Notes under the pieces: model-generated
Database searches by the model: none
The model's input: the letters and a program-made list of their open reading frames with translations, nothing else
Told to the model about the DNA's origin: nothing
Shown here: positions 10,883-23,800 of the stretch, in pieces
How the letters are laid out: each line of letters starts with the position of its first letter
How positions within the stretch are numbered: the first letter of the stretch is position 1
NCBI GenBank assembly: GCA_963675135.1
Contig: OY776126.1
Span: 20,835,195-20,899,194 of the forward strand
DNA from: Galeopsis tetrahit
Lineage: Eukaryota; Streptophyta; Magnoliopsida; Lamiales; Lamiaceae
Direction: 5' to 3'
DNA: 64,000 bases
Program-made: the position numbers and the translations under genes

Positions 10883-13440
10883 TAGTCTGCCTATTGTAAA
10901 AGAACCATCTTAGTTATACATTTATAAGTATTTTCCAATTTTCAATTAATCTAACTTTCAAATTGAATTAATACCCATAATGCAATGCACATATATATAC
11001 CCAATGACACATATTTTTAATTTCTCCCACATAGTAATTCATTTAAAATTTTAAATACATTACAATTCACTCACTACAAAAATAGAATTATTCTGCGTCA
11101 TTTAAATTTAAAAAAATAAAATTTAATACCCTCGATTATATAGTCAAAGTTGAATGTCCCACGCTCATTAATTAATACTCCGTAGAGTAAATTAAAATTT
11201 TAAAAAATCCTCCGACATCTATAGTTATGCAAACTCTCACAATCCAATTCTCAAGACACTAATTAATGTATCCGAAATTTCATTTGGTTCGTTTCCACAC
11301 CTGAGTTCTTTTGTTTGGTGCAAGTGCAACTAGTGATGTTAGAGGAATCGAGCTGCTCGTGAGTTCAGCTCGTTCGTTAAACGAGTCAAGCTCGAGTTTG
11401 TTAGATATTCAATTTACTAACGATTGAGTTGGTTCGAGCTCGACTCGTTAGGCTCGATATTTTTTTATTAGGCTTGTAGGTTCGTTAACGAGTCGAGCTG
11501 AACTCAACTTTTGACTCATCAATGTTATGGAGTCGAGTCGAATTCGGCTCGATAAGTGATCGACTCGAACTTCAAATACTCGATTCAGCTTGAATAATAG
11601 TTCTAGGGACAACATTACTGATATAAAAGGCATACATATATATATATATATATATTAAATATTATAAGTAGGGTAAACAAGAATAAAATAAGAGGACGAT
11701 AATACAATGCTAGAGATGGGGCCATCATTGTTAGCTTGAATAACTACAAGAATTTTAATCCAAATTTTACTAAATAGTAATTAATTAATTAATAGGGATA
11801 TCCACAATTAATACTATATTATTAACTGTATCTATCAAGTGGGTTTCGCAGAAGATCTCCTTTATTTCTTGTTGCGTTTAATTATTTCTCCTGCAGACAT
11901 ACATACATATTTATTTATACACATTAACTTTTAACTTATGTGTAAATTGTATTCATTGTACGAGATTAATGAATCAAAATACTTGATAAATCCATTCTCC
12001 ATACAATTAAGTGTGTAAATACATTTAAATTTTAATATTTATTTAATTTAATATTTAACTCAATTGATCAATATAACTCAATTTCAATCGTGAAAGTGCA
12101 ACCAATTACACCAAAGTGTATATCAATTCAATATAACTCAATTTCTATTTAATCGCATAATTTATCAATTGTCCGATTTACATTTTTTTAGCATATATAT
12201 ATAATGTTGTTTTTTTATTTTTGATGAGACAATATGCTGTCGTTTTTTTACTTTTTGGTGAAAATTGAATCAAAATTAATCAGATGAATTGATAAATTAT
12301 AAGACTAAATTGAAATCTTTTGCGAAAAAGATCCTAAGTTGTGCATGGGTCGACAAAATTAATTTAAACCCCCATTTTATACACGTAATATCTACATGGA
12401 TGTTTTAGAATATACGATACAACACTGTTTTCACTAACAGAATTTAATTAATTAAATACTCCAGTATGCCATTGAAGATAAAAACATAGTAAAAAGTATA
12501 AGGAATCAACAATTATTAGTATATTAATAATTCTGTCATTTAGTCATATGATTTTGTTTTAATCCTCCTCGATCAGCGTCTATAAAACAACACAAGTGAC
12601 AAATCAAATGTTCAAGATTGCAGTTCCCTTACAAAGAATGTTCTAAAATGAGACAATTAGTACTGCATATTTTGGCATTTTATGAGCAAGAAAAAATATA
12701 AATAATTTTCCAAATTATTATATTTGAATCTCGTATATATTTCATCGACACCACGTAACGATATTATACTTATGTTTTAAGTGTATAATTAATATACGAG
12801 AATAATACAATTTAAAATTAAATAAAAAGATAGGACCGGCAAGAAAAAGTGGGATTTTATGCTCATCACTTTCTCCTTAATTAATTAAATCAGGTTACTT
12901 TAATCCTGTTTACCTAGCTTAGCTAGTCACTAGGTAATAACCACCGTCTAATTTCCTTTTGCTGATTTAGAATAACACTTTGGTACCTTAATTCACGTAA
13001 ACCCTATTTTTAGTGTCATTGTTGTGCATATAAAATATCATTGTTTATAAAAATAATACATTTTTAAATAACCAACACTTCTTATGTATACCAATGACAC
13101 TTGAACGAAAATTAGGTCACATGAACTCAGGTTCACAAAAGTTTTTGCTACTAATTTATACTCTATGTCTTTTATTAGATTGCCCCATTCTAAAAATGGA
13201 TATAAAATTACTCTATTCATTATAATCATATTTTTTCAAACATTTTAAAATTACACTAAATGTTATTATTAATATCAAAATTACACTCTTAATAAAAAAA
13301 ATATATTATTTTTTATAATACAAATGAACAACTCTCATATTAAAATTCGTGCAAACATACCGGACAATCTAGTAAAAAACTGATGGAGTAGTTGAGGGTG
13401 ATATCATTTCAATAATGTTAGCACTTACATGAAAAGGAGG
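10883..13440. other. Intergenic region with hAT-like GAGTCGAGCTCG patch
   Basis: AT-rich sequence between the transposon cluster and the ALOG gene. At about 11340-11600 there is a distinct GC-richer patch full of gctcgactcg-type words in both orientations, typical of common plant hAT-like MITEs; its ends and target duplication could not be fixed. A (TA)n run lies near 11635-11655. No protein-coding signal was seen. Confidence 0.45.
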
Positions 13441-13445
13441 GATCA

Positions 13446-13457
13446 CATATATATAGT
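13446..13457 (+). promoter_or_regulatory. Possible TATA box of the ALOG gene
   Basis: catatatatagt lies about 210 bases before the ATG at 13665 and is followed by a purine-rich leader (gaagaaaaagagggagagag). Position fits a TATA box with an approximately 170-base 5' leader. This is inference from spacing only. Confidence 0.3.
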
Positions 13458-13664
13458 TAATTATTACCATTAAAGGAAGAAATTAGTCTTGTCAATGAAG
13501 AAAAAGAGGGAGAGAGCTAAAGCACTTTGATTGGTCCATAGTTTGTCTCCTCAATAATCTTATGATTTGATTACCCACTTGAATCTCATTTTTTCATCAA
13601 ATTATTCATTCCAATTTAATCTCCTCTCTTGCTTGCCATAACAAAATTTAAAAAAAATAAAAAA

Positions 13665-14219
13665 ATGATGTCCAATATTGATCCAAGTGGAGGAGAAGGA
13701 TCATCATCATCAAGATCAGCTCCTCCTCCCTCTTCCGACCCCCCGCCGCCGCCGCCTCAGCTGAGCCGCTACGAGTCTCAGAAACGTCGCGACTGGAACA
13801 CGTTCGGGCAGTACCTCCGGAACCACCGCCCTCCGGTGGCACTGCCCGAGTGCAACTACACACATGTGTTGGAGTTCCTTAGGTATCTTGACCAATTTGG
13901 GAAGACTAAAGTGCATGTACAAGGGTGTATGTTTTTCGGGCAGCCCGAGCCCGTGGGGCCCTGCGCCTGTCCACTAAGACAGGCGTGGGGCAGCCTGGAT
14001 GCGCTCATCGGGCGCCTCCGGGCAGCCTATGAGGAGAACGGGGGCGCCCCGGAGACGAACCCGTTTGCGAATGGGGCGATACGAGTGTACTTGAGGGAGG
14101 TGAGGGATTCGCAGGCGAAGGCGAGGGGGATCCCGTATAAGAAGAAGAAAAAGAAGAAGAGGAAGACGAATAGTGAAGGGATGGCCTCCAATTTTCATCA
14201 TCAGTCTGGAGGAGTTTGA
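13665..14219 (+). CDS. LSH10-like: ALOG-domain protein, LSH10-like
   Basis: The 184-residue single-exon protein has a low-complexity Ser/Pro-rich start (about residues 8-33), then a complete ALOG domain (about 35-160) with RRDWNTFGQYL, FLRYLDQFGKTKVH and CPLRQAWGSLDALIGRLRAA. The zinc-ribbon insertion shows C, C and H-type ligands around MFFGQPEPVGPCACP. A basic run KKKKKKKRK (159-167) after the domain is the usual nuclear signal. ALOG proteins are DNA-binding regulators of organ boundaries, meristem fate and light responses. The text ARGIPYKKKKKKK is closest to the LSH10/LSH7 branch as I remember it. The start is the ATG at 13665; a second ATG follows directly, and the in-frame sequence upstream is A-rich with no other ATG. 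The gene is far richer in GC than its surroundings. Paralogue number is uncertain. Confidence 0.95.
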   Translation: MMSNIDPSGGEGSSSSRSAPPPSSDPPPPPPQLSRYESQKRRDWNTFGQYLRNHRPPVALPECNYTHVLEFLRYLDQFGKTKVHVQGCMFFGQPEPVGPCACPLRQAWGSLDALIGRLRAAYEENGGAPETNPFANGAIRVYLREVRDSQAKARGIPYKKKKKKKRKTNSEGMASNFHHQSGGV

Positions 14220-17200
14220 TCATTATGCTTAAGAGATCTATATGGTAATTTATTTATTTTTATTTTATTTTATTTCCTATATATATATATATGTTGTGGG
14301 GTTTGATTTCATCATGAAATTACTCGATCTACCATAATTAAGTTTTTATTGTTGATGAATTTTCCTTGATTTTGAATTTTATTGGAGTAGTTCTCATTTT
14401 TGATGGGAAATTAAACCATGTAATATTTTTTAATTTTTGTGCAATACTTGGTATCTATCTATGTTCTTTATTATGAAGAACCCTAATCTGCTAAAACCCT
14501 AGTTTGCATACTTTCTTCAAATTATTACTACAAAGCAGAGATTGTATCATTGTATATATGGTTTAATTAAGTAGTATATATATGTTTCGAATCACTTTGT
14601 AAAAACGATACACACACTATCACTTGATCAAGGCAAATACTAAATTAAGAACCGATTTTTTAATTTTTTTTATTAGGGATTTAAAAAAGAATTTAATTAA
14701 TATACGTACAAAATCTTTTTTCCAATGTTTTGTCTTTTGGGATTCTGCACGATGTTGTGCTCGCCATGAACTCTCCATCCATTAATCCGTGTCATATAGT
14801 ATATATATATATATATGTGTGTGTGTGAAGAATAATTAATTAATTAATTAGATTAATTAATTAAATATCTACAGGAAAGGTAGTATATAAAATGTGGAAT
14901 ATATATACGTTTCTCGATTACATATGTCTGATCCTTTGTTCCTCTTCATATTATAATTTCACCTCTGGTGTGTGATTTAATTAATTAATTAATTGGTTTG
15001 CATTTCATTATCGAAGATCCTATGACTATACAACTAATTATGTCTTTTTCTATCAATAAATCTAGAATTAATTGTCATTTTCTTTCAATCAATTCTGTAA
15101 TTACCATTTCAGGTCCATGAAACAGACCTACAGCTAGTATAAGTCCTTCGTAGTTATTGCAATTAGTTCTTTTTTTAGAGTATATAGTTAGCTAATTAAG
15201 TGCTATATTTATGTGCATAACTTGTTCTATACTTTAGTACCAGAAAAAGAAAAGTGGGTTAATTATATAATGTGAAGCATTTGAAAAAACTAAGCCGTTA
15301 ATTGTTTATTTATGTAGCTAATTATATTAATTAATTTATCAGAATAACTGTTTACATGTGTGCATAAATAATTAAATGTAGAGTGTTTTTCTGTGGTGTT
15401 GCTGAAGCGGGATAAGATAATTTTGTATATTTAAATATATATTTCTTCTTTGATATATATTTGAAAATTCAATTTCTTCTAGGGACAATGTGTTTGGAAA
15501 TTGGTGGGGAAATTCAATTTTGCAATTTGAAAATTCTAGATTGTCACGAGATTGTGTGTGGGTAAAATTATATTGTGCACATCACTACATCACATCAATA
15601 TTTAATATTGAAAAAATAAATGTATAAATATATAGATGACATAATAATGCTGCAAATGAGGGTAGGGCATCTCCTAAAATTAAAATCTAACATTTTTTTT
15701 AATTAAAATCTAATATAATTAACAAACATACTTTCATTTGCACTTCATTAAAAAAAAAAAAAAAAACTATATACTACTATATATATATTAATAAACTCTC
15801 TTAAATAAGTAATTTTTTCGATCTCAACTTGAACCACTTAAAAAATTATCAATTTTGAACTAGACCAATTTAGTAAAATAAGAATCTATTGTTGATTGAT
15901 TCTTGTTAGGATTTAAATTTACTTGTAGTTCATCTCTAACTTTTCTTATCATGTACGTGCATCTAATAGTTATGTTGTTACGTTCTCAAATTGCATTGAA
16001 AAGTTGTTTAGCGTTCTCAAATTCGTTTACCCTTCACTGCCTACACGTATTTTGCATATCGTAAACAATTTGTAAGTGAATATAATCGTATTCACTTTAT
16101 ACAATTGAACTTTATTTGGAGTCAAAGTTATGATCATACATATTATGTATGATGAGTCAATGATTAATATAATGCATATATTAATTAAATGCGATATAAA
16201 TTTTATTCATTGTACTGAAAAAACACTCTTTAAATTAATAAATTATTATTTTATAGACAAATTAATACGTACCTCTTTAAAATAATTTTTTTTCCCAGTC
16301 CCAACAATATTAATTTATAGTGATTTAAGTATGATAATGCATCCATGATTTGTTTTGACTATCCAACGTCCCTTAATTATGAGTTTTTTAATTAGCTCTA
16401 TTGGAAAATGTCTCATTCTAATGGAGAAATTAATATTTAAACTCAACATCATTCGATTTGTAGCCGATTTTAAGTAACAGTTCGCTTTGAATTTCGATAA
16501 ATCAACACACTTTTTTTAGGCTTTTCTCAAATCAAAAGTCATATGTACACATTTATAAACTTTGAGATCATTAATTATCATGATTACTTAGTGTGAAACT
16601 TTGTTTCTCCAGCCCATCCAACAAATGATGGGCTTAATTGAAACATAATGATTTTCCTTTGATTAAGTAGGTGGGATTTTTAAAAATATGGCTTAATAGA
16701 TATTTTACATGATTTTTTTTTTGTTTGAAGGTAATAGATTTTACATGATTAGGATATGAAAGATAGCAAAGTATCAATTTGAGATTTGAAAAATAGAAAT
16801 TATCAATTTTAAATTTTTATACATTTTAAGACTGTGTTTGACATCTTATAAATATTTTTATAAATTATAATTCCTTAAAATAATAAAAGAGAGTATTAAT
16901 TTCAAAAATTAGTAATGAAAAAAATATATTTAAATAAATAAAGATATAAATTATAAGCTGTCATGGTCTTAATATTTTTTAAGTCTCAAATAAATCGATT
17001 AGAAATTGTGATTATTTTCTAAAGTTAAAAGGATCAGGTAAAATTGAAAGGAAGGGTGCGTGCAAAAAATGCTAAAACATCATTTATGATAGAGTGGAAG
17101 TAGCACATAAATTGTGCATACTTAAAGCTTGTGTTTTTCTTGCCAAATAGGGTTTCGGTTAAACAAGTAATTAACTAATATAAGCTTGATTAATTTTAAC

Positions 17201-17754
17201 ATGTCACGGCTCTATGAAATATGACTTTTGGCAAATTAATGTGAATGTATCTTACACAAAACGAACGTCATGAATTTATTTGTACGAAATATATATATTT
17301 GATGAAATAAAATTTGATGTATAATTAAGACTTAATGGAATATTATAATCTAAATACATGAGTTAATTAGATCACTAGCTTCTGGAACTATATATTAATT
17401 TGTACCAAAATAATATTTTTGGGACTTTGAAGTTAGGTCCAGCTTAATAATACTGCAGGTTAGATCTTAATTCTGTTATAAAAACGATGTTATATATCTT
17501 ATTTTAATGATATAAACATATACTCCATTATATGGATATATATGACGTCATTAACCTTTGCCTCTGCTATTTTTGTTGTGTTTTGTTTTGTTTTGTTTGG
17601 GGAACAAACTGTTTTTTTAGATAGCTAGGGTAGTGGCCAACTGCTCTTTTAGATTCTTCGGTCTACTCGATTTCTGTATTGACCGAGTTGAGAGAAACGC
17701 GGTGAAGATGATGAAAGACACATAATTTTTTTGTAACGGGCTTTGTTTTTTAAA

Positions 17755-17875
17755 GAATTTCGTTTCATCTAAAAGTTCGAACTTATAGCAGGAATCGAAC
17801 CCAGGTCGTTTCCTGTTTGCTCTGATACCATGAAAGAATTCCGTCTCATCTAAAAGTCGAATTTATAGAGAGGGT
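17755..17875 (-). mobile_element. Possible TRIM-type or tRNA-derived remnant
   Basis: On the minus strand, tggtatcagagc is followed about 20 bases later by gggttcgattcc, a B-box-like motif. This core is flanked on both sides by a direct repeat of about 40 bases containing ttttagatga and acg-aattcttt. A primer-site motif directly after a repeat resembles a terminal-repeat retrotransposon in miniature; the B-box could instead mean a tRNA-derived SINE. The repeats extend no further than about 40 bases by eye. Confidence 0.4.
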
Positions 17876-17952
17876 GTAAATTAATTCTTTGTATATTAAT
17901 TCCTAACAGTTTTCAATTATTTTTCCAGACTTAAACATCCTCATAAAAATTT

Positions 17953-18080
17953 AATTTAGACTTAAGTATTCAGATTTTAAAATCCAAATAATTATATCTT
18001 ACTAATTTATCCTTTTAATTTAGACTTAAGTATTCAGATTTTAAAATCCAAATAATTATATCTTACTAATTTATCCTTTT
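17953..18080. repeat. Tandem duplication of a 64-base unit
   Basis: A 64-base segment starting aatttagacttaagtatt is repeated directly with no visible difference. It has no coding content and the perfect match suggests a recent duplication. Confidence 0.9.
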
Positions 18081-19097
18081 TATTAATTGAAATGAACCAA
18101 ACAGATACCAGAAACAAACATGGTATAAAGATTCTTAATTATGTCATATCAAGTAATAAAATATTTAACTTTTGAAGGTGCACAATCATCTAAAAAAAGA
18201 CACATGTAGGACCTAATTCATGAAAAAATCAGTCCTATGTATTTCCTAGAAAACTGAAATAATAATAATGGTCTGATCGAGTCGTTTGAATGATTTAAAC
18301 CACTCATGTGTTATCTCAATTGTTCTAAAGTATATAGGAGAATTTAGCACGAAATATATATATAATATTAAATTACAATAATTTAAATATTTGGTGGAAT
18401 ATCTATGATAATCCAATAATCATGATGCGCGCTATATCACCTTTATTCTTTTTACTTTTTTAAAAATAAATAAAAAATAAAGTAAAATGAATTAGTATAT
18501 ATAAGGTACAAATTAATCATAATTACGATGGTGCTCATTGGTTTGATCATGTGCCAAAACTGTACCTTTTTGTTTATATTATGTCAGAATAAAAATGAAA
18601 ATCAAACTCGTATGATCATGATTATCCAATTTAAGGAAAAAAATTGTTTGGCTTTATTATCAAATGGAGTCTTTATATTTGATTAAAAGAGAAAAAGGAT
18701 TATAGTTTAATTTGATCCTATAATCTACATAAAGATTAACGTATCATCCACACTTTATTTTTTATACACCACTTGTACCGGACAATTGGTGTAATAGTAG
18801 TATTAATATTATTTTTTAAAAATATAAATAATACTCTATATTTTATCATATGATCGAGAACCGATACTTTATATTACATGAACTAACATACATTTCAACC
18901 GTTTTTTCTGAAAAAATATAAAAAATTATCTTGGTTGTAATTTGTTTACCAAAATTGCAGGTGCAATTGGTGCGTCAACTTTTTTTTTACAAGATGTTAG
19001 GGGAGAAGTCTCATTGATTTCATTGTGTAAAATTCATCCCATCATCAATCTTGGCCCGTTAATAATAGAATACATCAAATGTGTGGGTTTAATTTAA

Positions 19098-19473
19098 GGG
19101 ATTAAAGTTTTTTTTAGTCCTTTAAATTTGACTACTTTTAAATTTGACCATGATGGAATATACATTTTGATTTTAATTCCATAATTTTGACCTAAATTTT
19201 GAATTCAATCCAATTACTACCATTTCAGGTAAATGAACCGATCAAATTCTTAGCTCGTGTAAAATTCAAATCAACCGTGAATAACTGTGAATTTACTCCT
19301 GTGCAGAAAAATGCAGAAAAAATGGATTTAACCGGTTCATTTACCTGCAATAGTAGGTAACTTGACTGAATTCAAAATTTAGGTCAACTTATAGAACCAA
19401 AATCAAAATGTGTATTCCATCAGAATCAAATTTAAAATTAGTCCAATTTAAAGGACTAAAAAACTTTAATCCC
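19098..19473. mobile_element. MITE with terminal inverted repeats
   Basis: The ends gggattaaag and ctttaatccc are inverted repeats, and similarity continues inward for well over 100 bases (for example cattttgattt against aaatcaaaatg). The element is 376 bases without coding content. No clean target duplication could be read in the flanks, so superfamily is open; the gggattaaag end resembles Mutator-type MITEs. Confidence 0.6.
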
Positions 19474-19534
19474 ATTAGATATGTCACAAACTTGAGATAT
19501 GAGCTTCCCATACAACTTTACTGTTAATAATAAG

Positions 19535-19785
19535 GGCTCGTTTGCTTAATGAGTTTAGAGGGTGGATTAAACATGTAAATCCATCACAACCCATGGTTAT
19601 GGTGGATTGTGGTGAGTTTACATACCTAAAAGAAAACGAGTTATAGGAGTACGTACGTCACATGTGAATTCAGGCTATTGTGCATACGACAGTAATACTT
19701 GAAAAATAAGTTTTTGCCTAATAATAAAGCTCTGAGCCTTATATTTCAAGATGAGTTTGAGATGATGAGTAATCAAACGAACTCC
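19535..19785. mobile_element. Possible MITE with GGGCTCGTTTG end
   Basis: A segment beginning gggctcgtttgcttaatgag ends near agtaatcaaacgaactccac, which is roughly its inverse. The gggctcgtttg word is a frequent end of plant MITEs. Similar ends recur at about 30744-31035 and 59474. Boundaries are approximate. Confidence 0.4.
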
Positions 19786-20887
19786 ACCCATTGGCTATTA
19801 AGGAATGTAAGAATTGAGCACTATAATTAACGATTAATGTCTTGAAATTAAAGTAGAAACCGGTCGATAAGATGTTTTACGGTTAGCCGTTAGTGTTGGA
19901 GAATATTAAAATACAAATTCTTCTGATACTATAATTAACGATTAATATCTTGAAATTACTATTATAAAGTTTATACGAGCGATTTTATAATAATAATACT
20001 GTCTCGTATAAACTTGCAAAAGATGCTATCTCCTTTACAGAAGAAGTTTGTTTTTGACGTGGTACAGAATGAAGATTCTTAAGAAAATGGAAATGGAACT
20101 AAAATATAATGTAAGCAACCAATTATCGACACATGCATCGATTATACTATGATAAAAAATAAAGATGTCATTCATTAAAGGATATTAAAAATAAAGCATA
20201 ATGGAGACCCCACTTGGGCGAATTTATATTTTCACAGATTCTTGCAACTTTTCAAGCAGATATGATGGGTTTAATAATTAGGAATTTTAGTATAGCTGGA
20301 AAATTTCATTTTCATCCCCCACACCATTTTTAATCATTTTTTGTTTGAGGGGTGAAACTTTATAACACAATATACTCGCTCTTTTTGTCTTACTCTTGAA
20401 TGTGCACTCTCAACATCTTATTTTGCAACTTGTCAATTGTACAGAATTACCCTTGTTTACAGTTATACTCTATGCATTATATTGTTCGAGTTCTTGAGAC
20501 CGTCCCACGATGAGACGGGATTTCATTTTAGTATTTACACTTCTTTTTAAACATAACTCAAGTAGAACCATGGAGTAATATATAAATGTTGGAAACCCGT
20601 CTCATACAAATTTTTGTTTATACTATTCAAACAAAAGTTTGCTGGTAAATTCAATTATATATGCATGGATATCATTTAGCCGAATAACACACACACACGC
20701 ATATGCTAATGCTAATGCTGCCTGATCACATATATAAATTGAAACAATGAAATATGGATAAATAAATATAGTCGGATTAAAATGCCAGAATGATGAATAT
20801 CAACTATAATAAGCTGCAAAACCGTATTAGTTATAGCTCATACCTGGAATGACATCCTATTTATACAACAAAAAATCCATCTTCATC
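19786..20887. other. Intergenic region upstream of the UROD 3' end
   Basis: AT-rich. A motif of about 30 bases, actataattaacgattaat, occurs at about 19820 and again at about 19929. No gene was seen. The last part should include the 3' untranslated region of the UROD gene on the minus strand. Confidence 0.45.
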
Positions 20888-23800
20888 TCAGGCTACCAAA
20901 TTGGGTGTCCCAACTGCATAATTTTCAACTGTCGAATCAAAGTTGAAGCTTCTTGCAACATCGAAGAAATGAGCCACTGCTTCTTCGGGAGTACCAACAA
21001 GAACACCGTGGCCCAGGTTGAGAATGTGCCCCTTCGTCCCTGCACTGTTTACAACCCTGAAAAATTGCAAAATATTATTAGCAGACAGTCAAGCCTGCTT
21101 AAGTAGACACTACACTTTTCCGAAATTGAATTCCGTCCTATTAACTTTCAAAATTCAATTTTTTAGTCATTCGACCGGCTACAGCGGGTTAGTCATCGAT
21201 TTTTAACTCGATCCAATAATATTCATCAACTTGATCATGAAAAAGTATTTTGAGTTTATATGACAGACCTTTCAATCTCATTGGTGATGGCAGGAAGAGG
21301 AGAAAATAGATAGGCAGGATCCACATTTCCTTGTATGCTAATATCACTTCCCAATCGTTTCCTTCCGTCAGCCATATCCACAGTCCAGTCGAGCCCAATG
21401 ACATCAACTCCAGTTCCTTTCATCCGTTCAAGAAGTCCGCCATTTCCATTGATGTAAAGTACAAGTGGTGTTTGAGGGCATTTCTGCTTAACTACCTTAA
21501 CTATCTACAATCGGAAATGTGAAGGTGCTTAGAAAGGTGGAGAAAATTGAGAATAAATTCACCATAAAAACTTCAAACAAAGACAAAAACTACTATGAAT
21601 TTGGTTCACGGAAGTTTTATGGTGAACTCGATAATAGTGTTTAGTATATGAAGTAATATTATTTAGCATACTAAGTACCACGATTTAGTGATTTTGAGAA
21701 GAATAGCACATAACAAGAAGCATTTTATAAAACATGATAGTTCGTATGCTAAACAATAGTACTTTGTATACTAGACATTATTAATTTGAAGAAGAGAGTT
21801 CATGTGACCTACCCTCAAACAAAATGCACTATAGTTACAGTAACATGTCATAGAAAGCATCAAACCAATAAAACAGAGTTACGTGTCAAGGATATGCAAA
21901 ATAAATAGCCCTCAATTTTTTGCAGATATTCCATATTTCAAGAGTTTGCGATTTTCAGGGTTGGATAAATTATTTTACTGCATCACCAACTTATTCATTT
22001 TGGTTAAAGGTACCAACCAAAAAGTAGCTCCTGCAATCTTTACATAACTAGAAGCACAAACATGTAATATATATCATAATGCTTTCATTGTCCAGTCACA
22101 GTCCCACTGTAAACCTTCATTTTTCCAGAAAAATAGAAAAAGAAAAAAGATTTAAAAAAATCAACACTTCAAAATGCAAGTCACCTCGTTGATATAAGGC
22201 TTAGACCAGAGCTCCCACATATCAGGTGGCAATTGCCCACCCCAAGAATCAAATATCTGTATGCAATGAGCTCCAGACTCTACTTGGTAGATGATATATT
22301 CAGCTATCGCCTTCGTCAAATGAGACAGAAGACTCCTTAACAAATCTGGTGCTGTGTGGCACATGCTCTTTATAGTTTTATATGTACGAGTTGTCCCTCC
22401 TTCGACTATATAAGTAGCAATCGTCCAGGGAGCTCCCACAAATCCCAGAACTGCAGCTTGTTCCCCTACCTAAATTGTAAAGGGGTAGATTAGAAGCAGT
22501 CATATATAAGCAAATAGGTTAATATCATTTTTGGTTCCTAAAATTTACCTTTTTCCAGTTTGGCCCCCTCTCTCCCTCACTATCAAATTTGGACCTGGAA
22601 GTACACTTTTAATTTTACATTTGGTCACACCATTAGTTGACTGTTCATTGACTGACGGAATAGACTATTTGGGCAATTACTTAAAAGTTTTTTTTTTACT
22701 TAAAAAAATAAAAACTTTTTTAAGTATTACATTTAGCACCCCAAAATTGTTGATACCATCAGTCAACGACGCTCAACTAACGGTTGGACCAAATGTGGGA
22801 CTAAAGGTGTACGTACTTCCAGGACCAAATTTGAAAGTGAGTGACCAAAAATGATATTATCCCCAAGTAAATATAGATCCAACAAACCATGAGTTCAAGA
22901 ACAAAAATGTCATTGTAGGACATCAAGTCGGAGTTAGAGAAAGAATAACCTCTTTGCGTAATATCCTTAGAGATTCTCCAACAAAATGTAGTTTCTCCAA
23001 ATCAATGGGGTGTAATGCTTTCAAATCCTCTTCAGAACGAATAGGAGACTGTATCACAGGACCTCGAACATCTTCTATGTCAAAAGGAACACCAAATGCA
23101 GGTAGTGGAGTAAGTATGTCAGAGAATATAATAACCCCATCGGGTCGGAAAGCTTCCCAAGGCTGCAAAGAAATTTGTACAATGAGATCAGTTGTCTCTG
23201 ATCTCTCTCTGAAGGATGGATATTTCTCTGCAAGCTTTCTATAAACAGCCATATACCTTCCTGCTTGACGCATCATCCATGCAGGAGGTCGGTTAACTGG
23301 TTCCCCTCTTGCAGCCTTCACCAAAAGAGGATCTGTTTCCAGTTAAGTAATCAAAAGAAATATATAATTCAGAACTCTATGTTAGCAATAAAACAGTAAC
23401 ACAAGTCTCTAACTTCACAGATTTGAAAAACACTACTTCAGACACTAGTATATAAGCTCTGGAGTTACTGAGTGAAAAATATTTTGGCATTTAGTGAGAA
23501 TCAAAATGTACATATAAATCTCTCCACAAATTATACCAGAACATCATCATTTTTGTATAAATCGTGTACAGACAAGCCCAGTAATTTTGCAGGACTAAAG
23601 CACCAGCATAAAATAAGTGATGAACAAGAATTTAAACCGATTAATACGTCTACCACAACACAATGATGCCTAACAAAAATTTCGGAATCTTCACAACGAC
23701 AGAGCTCAGTAGAGACGTTCTAGGTTGAGGGAAACTGCATAGTGTTCAACTATCCAATTTACAAGCACCTAACTAAGTTGGCAAGTAAACTCATTATGCT

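Larger units (their letters stand above)
14220..19097. other. AT-rich intergenic region
   Basis: Almost 5 kb without recognisable genes. It contains (TA)n/(TG)n near 14800-14825, runs of taat/aatt words, a tandem duplication at 17953-18080 and a tRNA-like/TRIM-like remnant at about 17755-17875. The first part probably holds the 3' untranslated region of the ALOG gene. Confidence 0.5.

Noticed and set aside
13648..14223. Open frames antisense to the ALOG gene
   Set aside because: They are shadows caused by the high GC content of the real coding strand.
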